Shown here: positions 7,773 through 16,470 of the stretch, one piece after another | Position numbering within the stretch: the stretch's first letter is position 1 | How the letters are laid out: each line of letters opens with the position of its first letter | Origin: Nostocoides sp. HKS02 | Lineage (GTDB): Bacteria > Actinomycetota > Actinomycetes > Actinomycetales > Dermatophilaceae | DNA length: 64,000 nt | Assembly (NCBI RefSeq): GCF_009707485.1 | Contig: NZ_CP046121.1 | Span: 992,001 to 1,056,000, forward strand | Reading direction: 5' to 3' | Notes under the pieces: generated by a model | Told to the model about the DNA's origin: nothing | The model's database searches: none | The model's input: the letters and a program-made list of their open reading frames with translations, nothing else | Program-made: the position numbers and the translations under genes

Positions 7773-8765
7773 CTAGGCGCGGGCGGCGCGGAGCAGGGCG
7801 ACCTCGTCGGCGGGGGAGAGGCCCGCCTTCCGAGGGCGACCGGGCCCGGCGTGCAGCTCCCACGCCAAGGTGTCCTCGAGGGTCTGCGCCAGCGGCCGGG
7901 CCACCAGGCCCCAGCGCGCGGCGACCTCGGCGCGACGCGCCATGAAGCCGGCATACTCCGGCACGGGAAGCCACAACGGCAGGCTGCGTTCGCCCGCCCA
8001 CGCCTGCACGCCACGGGCCTCGAGCCAGTCTGGCGCCACCGACACCACGTCGTCGCGGTGGCCGGCGACGGCGCGTGCCGTGGCCAGGTGCTCAGGGAGG
8101 GGCACGACCGGTCCGGTCGCGTTGGCGACGGCTACGGCGCCCGCCAGGACGCTCTCGACCAGCCACGCGGCCAGGTCACGGACGTCGATCACCTGGGTCG
8201 CCACCGTGCTGTCGGGCACCAGGACCGCGCCATCCGGCGATGCGGGGTGGGCGAACCGCAGCGGCCAGTAGCCGGTGCGGTCGGTGTGGTCGCCCGGCCC
8301 CGCGATCAACCCGCTGCGGGCCACCAGCGCCCGGTCGCCAACGCGGTCCAGGACGAGGTCCTCACACGCGACCTTGCGGCCGCCATAGGTCTCCCAGCTC
8401 GCATCGTCCTCGTGGTGGGGCGGCAGCCGCTCGGCGGTCTCATCGGCGCCGGGTGTGTCGCTGCGGGCGTACACCGACGAGGACGACACGAACGCCCACG
8501 CCCGACTCCGGTCGCCCAGCGCATCGAGCGCGCCGGCGACGTGGCTCGGCTGCCGCGCCACGTCGACAACGGCCTCCCAACGCCGCCCGGCGACCTGCTC
8601 GTATGCCCCGGGGTCACCGCGGTCGGCGCGGACCGCTTCCACGCCGTCCGGCAGGGGCCCGGACTCGCCGCGGGCCAGGACCGTGACCGACTGGCCGCGC
8701 TCGATCGCCGCATGCACCACCTCGCGACCGAGCCAAGCGGTGCCACCGAGCACCAGGAACGACAT
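7773..8765 (-). CDS. NAD(P)-dependent epimerase/dehydratase family protein (extended SDR)
   Basis: 330 residues with the N-terminal Rossmann motif GGTAWLG (residues 7-13), an SSSSVYA active-site strand and a later YGGRK that supplies the Tyr-x-x-x-Lys pair (WETYGGRKVACE). Such proteins act on nucleotide sugars or related carbonyl compounds; the substrate is not evident. The gene starts 5 bases after the coiled-coil gene stop and probably belongs to the same three-gene operon (495-aa coiled coil, 383-aa coiled coil, this gene). Confidence 0.8.
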   Translation of the reverse strand: MSFLVLGGTAWLGREVVHAAIERGQSVTVLARGESGPLPDGVEAVRADRGDPGAYEQVAGRRWEAVVDVARQPSHVAGALDALGDRSRAWAFVSSSSVYARSDTPGADETAERLPPHHEDDASWETYGGRKVACEDLVLDRVGDRALVARSGLIAGPGDHTDRTGYWPLRFAHPASPDGAVLVPDSTVATQVIDVRDLAAWLVESVLAGAVAVANATGPVVPLPEHLATARAVAGHRDDVVSVAPDWLEARGVQAWAGERSLPLWLPVPEYAGFMARRAEVAARWGLVARPLAQTLEDTLAWELHAGPGRPRKAGLSPADEVALLRAARA

Positions 8766-8770
8766 CGGGC

Positions 8771-9922
8771 TCAGGCGCGGCTGCGCGCCGTGCCCTTGGC
8801 CTGCTCCGCGGGCTCGGGCTGCTCCTCCGTCGCCTGGTCCGTCTGGTCCGCGTGGCCCTCGTGGCCCTCAGCCTGGCCCGCCTGGTCCTCGGCGTGGTCG
8901 CCCTGGTCGTCGGTGCCCGCTACCTCGGTCTCGTCGGCCTGGTCGGCGTCGACCACCGACTCGGCAGCCGGATCCGGCGCAAGCGCTCCGTGCTCGTCGA
9001 TCGAGTCGACCATGGCGCCGCCGCCGAGCGTGGCGAGCATCTGGCGCACGTTGCTCAGCTGGGACGTGATGCTGTCGCGCCGCGCGGTCGCCGCCGACAG
9101 CTCGCGCTCGGAGTCACGGCGGATGCGTTCGGCCTTCTCGCGCGCGGCGACCACCAGGGCCTCAGCCTCGGCTCGTGCCGACTCGAGCGTGCGCTGGCTC
9201 TCGGCCGCAGCCTCGGCGTGGGCCCGCTCGCTCTCGGCGGACAGCGTGGTGGCGCGCTCCTCGGCCTGGGCGAGTGCGGCCTCGTGTGCGGCCATCTGGC
9301 TCGCGAACTCGGCTGCGGCCTTGTCGCGACGCTGGCCGAGCGTCGCCTCGAAGTCGGCAGCCGCGGCCGCGGCGCGGGCACGCTGGTGCTCGTAGACCGC
9401 CTCGGCCTCCTCGCGGCGCGCGGAGGCCTCGCGGTCGGCGTCGTCGAGGATCGCGTCGGCCTCCTGACGGGCCTTCTCCACGACGCGGGCGGCGTCGGCG
9501 TCAGCCTTGCTCCGGACCTCCTCGGCGTAGCGGTCGGCGCTGGCTCGGGTCTGGTCGGCCTGGAGCTTCGAGCTGCCGACCATCTCGCTGGCCTGGGCCT
9601 GCGCCTGGCTCCGGATGTCTGCGGCGTGCTCGTCGGCGAGGGTCAGCATGGCGCCGATGCGCTCGCCCAGACCGGCGTAGGTCGGCGCCGCGGCGGACGC
9701 CTGCTCCTCGCGGACGGACCGCAGCGCGGCCGCGGCCGAGGCCTGCTCCTCCTGGGCCCTGGTGAGCGCGGAACGCAGCTGGCTCGCCTCGACGGTGCGC
9801 TCGGCGGCCTCCTTGCGGGCCTGCTCCAGGGCCCCGGCGTGCTCGGCCTGCCACTTGTCGACCTGGGCGGGGTCGTAGCCGCGAAGGACGCTACGGAAGG
9901 CGGGGGACTCACTCATGATCAT
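8771..9922 (-). CDS. DivIVA-like coiled-coil protein
   Basis: 383 residues. A short N-terminal head with FRSVLRGYDPAQVDKW, the pattern found at the start of DivIVA-type domains, is followed by some 250 residues of almost uninterrupted Ala/Glu/Arg heptads. A conserved turn RRDSITSQLSNVRQMLATLGG follows (about residues 275-295), then an acidic, Gln/His/Asp-rich tail. Probably a filament-forming or polar scaffold protein (inference). The start at 9922 overlaps the upstream gene stop by 14 bases; an in-frame ATG at 9916 is an alternative. It is paralogous to its upstream neighbour. Confidence 0.7.
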   Translation of the reverse strand: MIMSESPAFRSVLRGYDPAQVDKWQAEHAGALEQARKEAAERTVEASQLRSALTRAQEEQASAAAALRSVREEQASAAAPTYAGLGERIGAMLTLADEHAADIRSQAQAQASEMVGSSKLQADQTRASADRYAEEVRSKADADAARVVEKARQEADAILDDADREASARREEAEAVYEHQRARAAAAAADFEATLGQRRDKAAAEFASQMAAHEAALAQAEERATTLSAESERAHAEAAAESQRTLESARAEAEALVVAAREKAERIRRDSERELSAATARRDSITSQLSNVRQMLATLGGGAMVDSIDEHGALAPDPAAESVVDADQADETEVAGTDDQGDHAEDQAGQAEGHEGHADQTDQATEEQPEPAEQAKGTARSRA

Positions 9923-11396
9923 GTCTTTCGTCGGTCGGTGCGGGCGTGGTGGTGTCGTTCTCGTGGAGGTCAGGTCTGTCGACGTGGTCCGGCACTGCCA
10001 GCGCGTCGATCACGCCCGACAGGCTGCCCAGCTGCCGCGTGATGTCCTCACGCCGGGAGGCCAGCGAGGCGACCTCGGCTCGCGCACGCTCCAGCATGGC
10101 ACGGGCCTCCTCGCGGATCCGGTCTGCGTCGGATCGCGCTTCTGCGGTCGTGCGCACGAGCTCGTCGCGGGCCTGCTTGTGCGACGCATGCGTCTCGCGC
10201 TGGAGCCGCTCGAGCTCCTCGGTCGTGCGCTCCCTGATGAGGCGGGCGGCCTTCTCGGCCTCGTCGAGCCGACGGGCGGCGCGCTCCTGGGCGGCGGTCT
10301 CGAGCTCGGCTGCCGAAGCCCGCAGCTGGTCGGCCTCGGCGCGGGCCGCGACGCGAGTGCGCTCCGCCTGGGCCTCGGCGGCGGCCAACACGGCCTCGGC
10401 CTGCGCGCGGGTGCGCTCGGCCGTGGACGTGGCCGCCTCGGTGTCGGCGCGCACCCGGTGGGCCGAGCGCGCCAGGGCGCTCTGGATGACCTGCCTACGC
10501 TCGCGCACGTGCGCCGACAGCTGCTGGTGCACGTCGTGGCGTTGGCGTGACACCTCGAGCTCGGCCTCCTCGAGGATGCCGCGCACCGTCGTCTGGCTCC
10601 AGGCCAGGTGGTCCTCGGCCTGGCGCATCAGCTCGGCTGCCTCAGCGCTGGTCCGGTCGAGGGTGGCCTGGGCCTCGGTACGAGCCTGGTCGAGCAGCTC
10701 CTCGGCCTCGCGACTGGCGCGTTCGTGCAGCCCCGCGGCCTCGGCGGTGACCCGGTCGGCCTCGGCCTGGGCCTGGCGGCGCAGCTCCATCGCCTCCGCA
10801 CCGATCGTGGCGCGCTCCTGCGCCAAGGACTCCTTGGCGCGGGCGTCCAGGTCGGCGTAGTGGGCATCCATCTTCGCCACGTTGGCGGCGAAGGCGGCGT
10901 CGCGCTCGCGCTCGTGGTCGGCATACTTGGCCATCGCCGTGTCGTACTCGATGCGCGCGGCTCCCTGGAGACGCTCCGCCTCGATGCGGGCCGCGTCGAG
11001 GACGGCCGCAGCCTCGGCGCGAGCCTCGGCGACGGCGTCCTCGCTCGTCCGGCTGGCGGACTGGGTGAGCATCGAGGCGTGCTCGGCCGCGTCGGCGACC
11101 AGCGACTGGGCCTCGCGGCCGGCCTCGTCGAGAGCGCGCGCTGCCTGGTCGCGGTCGGCGCTGGCCGCCCGGTGCCGTTGCTCGGCGTCGGTGAGCAGCG
11201 CCTGGGCCTCGTCGCGCATCCTGGCGGACTCGCTGCGGGCCTCCGCGAGGGTCTGCTCCGTCTCGGCCCGCATCGCGTCGGCATACGCCTGCGCCCGTTC
11301 GAGGATGGACTGGGTATGCCGGGTCAGGTCGCCAATCTGCGGACCGGCCGGTCCGGCCGTCCGGGACCCCGCAGAAGCGGACAGGGCGTCAGGCAT
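9909..11396 (-). CDS. Long coiled-coil protein, paralogue of the downstream DivIVA-like protein
   Basis: 495 residues from the ATG at 11396, which has GGGAGGA in front; a longer in-frame extension to 11441 is unlikely. After a Gly/Ala-rich head, the segment QIGDLTRHTQSILERAQAYAD starts a coiled coil of about 400 residues very rich in Ala, Glu, Arg and Gln. Near the C-terminus RREDITRQLGSLSGVIDAL matches the RRDSITSQL turn of the neighbouring 383-aa protein, so the two look like tandem duplicates. A role in polar growth or cytoskeletal scaffolding, as for Scy/FilP-like proteins, is a guess from architecture only. Confidence 0.65.
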   Translation of the reverse strand: MPDALSASAGSRTAGPAGPQIGDLTRHTQSILERAQAYADAMRAETEQTLAEARSESARMRDEAQALLTDAEQRHRAASADRDQAARALDEAGREAQSLVADAAEHASMLTQSASRTSEDAVAEARAEAAAVLDAARIEAERLQGAARIEYDTAMAKYADHERERDAAFAANVAKMDAHYADLDARAKESLAQERATIGAEAMELRRQAQAEADRVTAEAAGLHERASREAEELLDQARTEAQATLDRTSAEAAELMRQAEDHLAWSQTTVRGILEEAELEVSRQRHDVHQQLSAHVRERRQVIQSALARSAHRVRADTEAATSTAERTRAQAEAVLAAAEAQAERTRVAARAEADQLRASAAELETAAQERAARRLDEAEKAARLIRERTTEELERLQRETHASHKQARDELVRTTAEARSDADRIREEARAMLERARAEVASLASRREDITRQLGSLSGVIDALAVPDHVDRPDLHENDTTTPAPTDERHDHE

Positions 11397-11449
11397 GGCG
11401 ACATCCTCCCATGCCGGCCTTGCACCGCCAGCCGGAGCCAAGAGGCGCC

Positions 11450-11455
11450 TAGAGT
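11450..11455 (+). promoter_or_regulatory. Leaderless -10 element of pafA
   Basis: TAGAGT sits exactly 6 bases before the pafA ATG. The 65-base divergent gap to the coiled-coil gene leaves no room for a ribosome site on this side. Confidence 0.55.
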
Positions 11456-11461
11456 GGGTCC

Positions 11462-12829
11462 ATGGAGCGCCGGATCTTCGGGATCGAGAACGAGTACGGC
11501 ATCACGTGCACGTTCGACGGGCAGCGTCGACTGACCCCAGACGAGGTCGCGCGCTACCTCTTTCGCAAGGTCGTCTCCTGGGGCCGTTCCTCCAACGTCT
11601 TCCTGTCCAACGGATCCCGGCTGTACCTCGATGTCGGCAGTCACCCCGAGTACGCCACGCCGGAGTGCGACCACGTCCGCCAGCTCGTCGTCCACGACAA
11701 GGCGGGGGAGCGGATCGTCGAGGGCCTCGTCGCCGACGCCCAGGACCGGCTCGCCGAGGAGGGCATCGAGGGCGAGATCTACGTCTTCAAGAACAACACC
11801 GACTCGGCCGGCAACTCCTATGGCTGCCACGAGAACTACCTCGTGGGCCGGGCAGGTGAGTTCCAGCAGCTGTCCGACGTGCTCATCCCCTTCCTCGTGA
11901 GCCGCCAGATCACCTGCGGCGCAGGCAAGGTCGTCACGACGTCCAAGGGCGCGACGTTCTGCGTCAGCCAGCGGGCCGACCACATCTGGGAGGGCGTCTC
12001 GTCGGCGACCACCCGCAGCCGGCCGATCATCAACACCCGTGACGAGCCCCACGCGGATGCCGAGCGCTATCGCCGCCTCCACGTCATCGTCGGTGACTCG
12101 AACATGAGCGAGACGACGACCATGCTCAAGGTGGGGTCGGCCGACCTCGTGCTGCGGATGATCGAGGCCGGCGTGGTCGTCCGCGACCTCACCCTGGAGA
12201 ACCCCATCCGGGCCATCCGTGAGATGAGCCACGACATGACCGGGCGCAAGACGGTCCGCCTGAGCAACGGCCGCGAGCTGTCGGCCCTGCAGATCCAGGC
12301 CGAGTACCTCGAGCGGGCCCAGGCGTTCGCCGACCGCGAGGGCCTCGAGGACCCGATCCACAAGCAGGTCCTCGACCTGTGGGAGCGCACCCTGCGAGCC
12401 GTGGACACCGGCGACCTGTCGCTGGTCGACACCGAGATCGACTGGGTCATCAAGCACAAGCTCATCACCGGGTACATGGCCAAGCACGACCTGCCGCTCG
12501 AGCACCCCCGGGTCGCGCAACTCGACCTGGCCTACCACGACATCAACCGCCAGCGCGGGTTGTTCTACGTGCTGCAGAAGCACGGTCGGGCCGCTCGGGT
12601 GTGCACCGATCCCGAGGTCTTCGAGGCCAAGAACGTCCCGCCGCAGACGACCCGCGCCAAGCTGCGGGGCGACTTCATCAAGGCCGCGCAGGAGCACCGG
12701 CGCGACTTCACGGTCGACTGGGTGCACCTCAAGCTCAACGACCAGGCGCAGCGGACCGTGCTCTGCAAGGACCCCTTCGCCGCCGTCGACGTACGGGTCG
12801 AGCGGCTCATCGAGGGCATGCGCGGCTGA
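11462..12829 (+). CDS. pafA: Pup-protein ligase PafA
   Basis: Uses ATP to phosphorylate the C-terminal Glu of Pup and links it to substrate lysines. 455 residues, standard length. [11 protein letters not shown] at the N-terminus provides the ATP/Mg site, [15 protein letters not shown] the catalytic aspartate loop, and [23 protein letters not shown] and [13 protein letters not shown] the shared Dop/PafA fold. The gene is intact, unlike dop here. It is separated from prcA by four opposite-strand genes. A leaderless promoter is likely. Confidence 0.97.
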   Translation: MERRIFGIENEYGITCTFDGQRRLTPDEVARYLFRKVVSWGRSSNVFLSNGSRLYLDVGSHPEYATPECDHVRQLVVHDKAGERIVEGLVADAQDRLAEEGIEGEIYVFKNNTDSAGNSYGCHENYLVGRAGEFQQLSDVLIPFLVSRQITCGAGKVVTTSKGATFCVSQRADHIWEGVSSATTRSRPIINTRDEPHADAERYRRLHVIVGDSNMSETTTMLKVGSADLVLRMIEAGVVVRDLTLENPIRAIREMSHDMTGRKTVRLSNGRELSALQIQAEYLERAQAFADREGLEDPIHKQVLDLWERTLRAVDTGDLSLVDTEIDWVIKHKLITGYMAKHDLPLEHPRVAQLDLAYHDINRQRGLFYVLQKHGRAARVCTDPEVFEAKNVPPQTTRAKLRGDFIKAAQEHRRDFTVDWVHLKLNDQAQRTVLCKDPFAAVDVRVERLIEGMRG

Positions 12830-12904
12830 CGCGAATCGGTGTTGCCAGCCTCTCCAGTTATGGTGGGCGGTGATCCCCAACCCCCGGCGAAAGTAACCCT
12901 CACC

Positions 12905-13855
12905 GTGCAGACACGACGTTTCCATGCCCTCGGCGCTGCCGTAGCGGCGGCCGCCCTGGTGCTCACCGCGTGCAGCGGTGGCTCCTCCGCCGCGAAGGCC
13001 TCCCCGCTCGCCCAGGTCAGCGTCTCGGGCGGTAGCGACACCACCGCGCCGACCGTCACCGTGAAGCCCAAGCCCCTGTCGGTCACCGAGACGACGACGC
13101 GCGTCGTCAAGGAGGGCACCGGGGCCACGGTCAAGGGTGACGAGATCGTCAGCCTCAAGTACGTGCTCCTCAACGCCAAGGACGGCGCGCTGCTCGACAC
13201 GAACTTCGGCAAGCAGAACCTCGGCATCAACCTCGGTTCGGCTGACCTGCTCCCGGGGCTGAAGAAGGGCCTGGCGAACCAGAAGATCGGCTCGCGCATC
13301 CTCGTAGCAATGCCGCCGAAGGACGCGTTCGGCACCCAGGGCAACGCCCAGATCAAGGTCGGGGGCACCGACACGGTCCTCTTCCTCATGGACCTGCTGT
13401 CGACCCAGAAGCCGCTGAAGTCGGCCGAGGGCAAGGCAGTGAAGCCGGCCGCCGGCCTGCCCACCGTGCAGATGCAGGACGGCAAGGCCGCCACGATCAC
13501 CGTCCCGAAGGGCGCCAAGGCGCCGACCAAGACCGTGGGCCAGCTCCTCATCGAGGGCACCGGCCCGAAGGTCGTGGCCGGCCAGACCATCCGCGTCACC
13601 TACACCGGTGCGCTGTGGAAGGACAGCAAGACCTTCGACTCCTCGGCCAACAGCCCTCAGGGGTACTTCGAGACCGTGATCGGCCAGAAGCACGTCATCA
13701 AGGCGTGGGACGACCAGCTCGTCGGCAAGCCGGTCGGCAGCCGGGTGCTGCTCGTCGTGCCGCCCGCGGACGGCTACGGCGCCGCTGGCAGCCCGCCCAA
13801 GATCAGCGGCACGGACACCCTTGTGTTCGTCGTCGACATCCTCGCCGCGTACTGA
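12905..13855 (+). CDS. FKBP-type peptidyl-prolyl isomerase lipoprotein with two FKBP domains
   Basis: 316 residues. The GTG at 12905 gives a typical lipoprotein signal: basic MQTRRF, a hydrophobic stretch and the lipobox LTAC (Cys23), so it should be anchored outside the membrane. Two FKBP repeats follow. The first (about residues 55-165) is degenerate (SLKYVLLNAKDGALL ... PPKDAFG); the second (about 205-316) is more canonical (VTYTGALWKDSKTFDSS ... VPPADGYG). Predicted to help fold exported proteins. A TATGGT hexamer at 12857-12862 may be its promoter. It is followed by a cytosolic FKBP gene. Confidence 0.88.
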   Translation: MQTRRFHALGAAVAAAALVLTACSGGSSAAKASPLAQVSVSGGSDTTAPTVTVKPKPLSVTETTTRVVKEGTGATVKGDEIVSLKYVLLNAKDGALLDTNFGKQNLGINLGSADLLPGLKKGLANQKIGSRILVAMPPKDAFGTQGNAQIKVGGTDTVLFLMDLLSTQKPLKSAEGKAVKPAAGLPTVQMQDGKAATITVPKGAKAPTKTVGQLLIEGTGPKVVAGQTIRVTYTGALWKDSKTFDSSANSPQGYFETVIGQKHVIKAWDDQLVGKPVGSRVLLVVPPADGYGAAGSPPKISGTDTLVFVVDILAAY

Positions 13856-13886
13856 GTCGCGGCCCACTCCACCGAAGGGACCTCCC

Positions 13887-14273
13887 ATGGGATTCGACCC
13901 CAACACCACCAAGCCCGAGATCGACTTCCCCGGTGACGCCGCTCCCACCGAGCTGCTCATCGAGGACCTCACCGAGGGCGACGGCGCCGAGGCCGGCGCC
14001 GGCGACACCATCTCCGCCCACTACGTCGGCGTCGCGCACTCCACCGGCGAGGAGTTCGACGCCTCGTGGAGCCGCGGCGCGCCCCTGGACTTCCGGCTCG
14101 GTGTCGGCCAGGTCATCCGCGGCTGGGACGAAGGCATCGTCGGCATGAAGGTCGGGGGCCGGCGCAAGCTGACCATCCCGTCGCACCTGGCCTATGGCGA
14201 GCGTGGTGCCGGTGGCGCCATCAAGCCGGGCGAGACGCTGATCTTCGTCGTCGACCTGGTCGACGTGCGCTGA
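13887..14273 (+). CDS. FKBP-type peptidyl-prolyl cis-trans isomerase
   Basis: 128-residue single-domain FKBP. It shows VGVAHSTGEEFDASW, PLDFRLGVGQVIRGWDEGIVGMKVGGRRKLTIP and GAIKPGETLIFVVDLV, the standard active-site and core strands. No signal peptide, so cytosolic. A GAAGGGA ribosome site lies 8 bases before the ATG. It is 31 bases after the lipoprotein FKBP gene and probably co-transcribed with it. Transcription can end at the 14-bp stem hairpin that lies inside the coding end of the convergent DUF3866 gene. Confidence 0.95.
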   Translation: MGFDPNTTKPEIDFPGDAAPTELLIEDLTEGDGAEAGAGDTISAHYVGVAHSTGEEFDASWSRGAPLDFRLGVGQVIRGWDEGIVGMKVGGRRKLTIPSHLAYGERGAGGAIKPGETLIFVVDLVDVR

Positions 14274-14293
14274 GCCGGTCTCGCCGAGTCGTC

Positions 14294-15421
14294 TCAGACT
14301 CCCTCTGACAGCAGCCGGGCGGCATACCGCCCGGCTGCTGCGCTGTAGAGGAACGCCGCGTAGTCCCCGTCGAGGTCACGGCCCATCGTCGAGAGCGGGA
14401 CCGGCGTGCTGCGCAGCATCCCCTCCAGTCCGTCGACGGGGACTTGGCGGACCGTGAGCGCGCCTGCCGCTTCGCGCACGAGGGCGTGCGCCTGCTCGGC
14501 CACGACCGCACCGAACTCGTCGCCCGTGGCGGCCAGCGGCACGTCGGCGGCGACCAGGCACACCCGCCCGTATGCCGTGACGCTGTGGTGCGAGACGCCC
14601 CGGTGCCGCTCACGCGGGTCGGCGCCTGAGACCCGCAGTGCCGCGATCCCGTGGCCACCGAGGGTCACGGCGGCGTTGAGTGCCTCTCCGGCCGCCACCC
14701 CGGTGTAGCCCCAGGTGGTGCCCGTGCCGACGTTTCCCGGGCCCTGGATCACCACCGCGACGTCTGCCCTCATGACGTGCCTGGCCGCCAGCAGGCCGGA
14801 GTGCAGCGTCACCGCCTCGTGGTCGCCGCCGTAGGCCTGGCCCACGGTCACGGTGCCCGCCAGCCACCCGGCCTCGCGCAGCCCAGCCACGTTGCGCGAG
14901 AACGCCACCGGCAGGGCGCCCCCATCGGTCATGACGTAGACGACGCGGGCGCGCGGTCGGTCGGCCCTGATGCCGGCGAGCACGGCTGGCAGCGCGGAGT
15001 GCAGGTCGGCCACGACCACCGGCAGGCCCTCGAGGTCGCCGGCCGAGGCGACGGCCCCCGTCATCACGGCATGGTGCGGACTGTCCTGCTCGTCGACGGC
15101 CATGAACATCTGCTGTTGGGGCGTGTAGCGCGCCTTGATGATGTGGCCCGCGGGTACGGCGGGGTCGGCGGGCAAGCGGTCCGGGGCAGCGACGACGAAG
15201 GCGAGACCTCCGGTGCCGAGACCCCGCAGCAGGGCCGAGGCGTTGAGCAGGACCCGGTCGCCGACCTGCGGCTCGCCCACGAGGGCGGTGTAGGCCAGCG
15301 CCCGGACCGTGCCCTCGTCCCCGGATGCGTCGGGGCGGGGAGCCAGCCGCACGGCATACTCCACGGCGCCCGGCCACCGGCCGAGCACCGCCTGGACCGT
15401 CCCATCGCGCCACTGCATCAC
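14294..15421 (-). CDS. DUF3866 family protein
   Basis: 375-residue cytosolic protein of unknown function, conserved in actinobacteria beside the pafBC/tat region. Family features seen are GHIIKARYTPQQ, VVADLHSALPAV, VIQGPGNVGTGTTWGYTG and GVSHHSVTAYGRV. The glycine-rich VGTGT stretch suggests a nucleotide or ligand site (inference). The start is placed at the GTG at 15421 because TAGTCT lies 7 bases upstream, a leaderless arrangement; ATG 15418 is equivalent, and an upstream extension to 15439 would overlap the -10. Divergent from pafB. Confidence 0.85.
   Translation of the reverse strand: MMQWRDGTVQAVLGRWPGAVEYAVRLAPRPDASGDEGTVRALAYTALVGEPQVGDRVLLNASALLRGLGTGGLAFVVAAPDRLPADPAVPAGHIIKARYTPQQQMFMAVDEQDSPHHAVMTGAVASAGDLEGLPVVVADLHSALPAVLAGIRADRPRARVVYVMTDGGALPVAFSRNVAGLREAGWLAGTVTVGQAYGGDHEAVTLHSGLLAARHVMRADVAVVIQGPGNVGTGTTWGYTGVAAGEALNAAVTLGGHGIAALRVSGADPRERHRGVSHHSVTAYGRVCLVAADVPLAATGDEFGAVVAEQAHALVREAAGALTVRQVPVDGLEGMLRSTPVPLSTMGRDLDGDYAAFLYSAAAGRYAARLLSEGV
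14309..14340. terminator. Strong hairpin terminator inside the 3' end of the DUF3866 coding region
   Basis: Perfect 14-bp stem (14309-14322 with 14327-14340) around a CATA loop, 36 bases past the FKBP stop and within the last 16 codons of the convergent gene. There is no T tract, as is common in actinobacteria. Confidence 0.7.
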
Positions 15422-15428
15422 GACACGC

Positions 15429-15434
15429 AGACTA
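15429..15434 (-). promoter_or_regulatory. Leaderless -10 element of the DUF3866 gene
   Basis: TAGTCT (minus strand) is 7 bases before GTG 15421. Confidence 0.5.
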
Positions 15435-15461
15435 GCCACGGGAGGCCCGGAGCATCTCGGG

Positions 15462-15467
15462 TAGCGT
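15462..15467 (+). promoter_or_regulatory. Leaderless -10 element of pafB
   Basis: TAGCGT is 7 bases before the pafB GTG. With the divergent DUF3866 element, the two predicted start points are only about 54 bases apart. Confidence 0.5.
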
Positions 15468-15474
15468 CGGGGCC

Positions 15475-16470
15475 GTGAGTTCCCCCACCGGCCCAGCAGC
15501 CAAGACCGAGCGCCTGCTCAACCTCGTGCTGTGCCTGCTCTACACGCGCCGTCCCCTGCCCAAGTCCAAGATCCGCGAGATCGTGCCGCAGTACGGCTCG
15601 GCCGCCAGCGACGAGGCCTTCGACCGCATGTTCGAGCGCGACAAGGACGAGCTGCGCGAGCTCGGCATCCCGCTCGTCACGGAGGACATCGGCAATGTCT
15701 GGGACGACGAGCTGGGCTACCGCATCGACCAGCGCGACTACGCCCTTCCCGACATCGAGTTCGAGGCGGACGAGCTGGCCGTCCTCGGTCTGGCGAGCCG
15801 CACCTGGGCGCACGCCTCCCTGGCCGGCCCCGCAGCCCAGGCCCTGCGCAAGCTCAAGGCCATCGACATCGAGCGCGACAGCGAGTCGCTCGTCGGCATC
15901 GAGCCCCGGCTCGGCACCCGCGAGGCGGCGTTCGAGCCGGTGAAGAACGCCGTCGTCGGCATGCAGACGATCTCCTTCGGCTACCGCACCGCCGGTCAGG
16001 GCGACACCCGCACCCGGCGCGTCCAGCCTTGGGGGCTCGCCTCGTGGCACGGCCGCTGGTACCTCACCGGGTTCGACCTCGACCGCGACGCCCCCCGCGT
16101 CTTCCGGTTGTCGCGCATCGTCGACGACGTGCGGCCGGTCGGCAAGCCCGGCGGGTATGCCGTGCCGCCCGACCACCGCGCGCAGGAGATGATCCGCACG
16201 ACGGTCGGGGACCAGCAGACCCGGACCGCCACGGTGCGGGTCCGGGAGGGCCGCGGTCAGGCGTTGCGCCGCCGCGGTCACGAGGGGGCCACGCAGGGCG
16301 GGTGGACCGCCCTCGAGGTGCCGTTCACCGACGCGGACGCGTTCGCCGACGAGGTCAGCGGGTACGGCCCGGACGTCGTCGTCGATGCCCCCGACGAGGT
16401 GGGCGCCCTGGTCGTGGCGCGCCTTCGTGGAGCGGCCGCCCTCGCACCGAGCGACGGGAGGCTGGCGTGA
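15475..16470 (+). CDS. pafB: WYL-domain transcriptional regulator PafB
   Basis: In mycobacteria PafBC activates the RecA-independent DNA-damage response. 331 residues: an N-terminal winged helix-turn-helix (KTERLLNLVLCLLYTRRPL to about residue 60), a WYL domain with the pattern PWGLASWHGRWYLTGFDLDRDAPRVFRLSRI (about 180-215), and a C-terminal WCX region. The WYL domain is thought to sense a nucleic-acid signal. GTG start, leaderless. Its stop overlaps the pafC GTG as GTGA, consistent with the two proteins acting as a heterodimer. Confidence 0.93.
   Translation: MSSPTGPAAKTERLLNLVLCLLYTRRPLPKSKIREIVPQYGSAASDEAFDRMFERDKDELRELGIPLVTEDIGNVWDDELGYRIDQRDYALPDIEFEADELAVLGLASRTWAHASLAGPAAQALRKLKAIDIERDSESLVGIEPRLGTREAAFEPVKNAVVGMQTISFGYRTAGQGDTRTRRVQPWGLASWHGRWYLTGFDLDRDAPRVFRLSRIVDDVRPVGKPGGYAVPPDHRAQEMIRTTVGDQQTRTATVRVREGRGQALRRRGHEGATQGGWTALEVPFTDADAFADEVSGYGPDVVVDAPDEVGALVVARLRGAAALAPSDGRLA

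Noticed and set aside
11324..14011. 895-codon open frame antisense to pafA and the FKBP genes
   Set aside because: A GC-rich shadow frame: low-complexity His/Asp/Arg/Val composition and no domain, opposite to clearly conserved genes.
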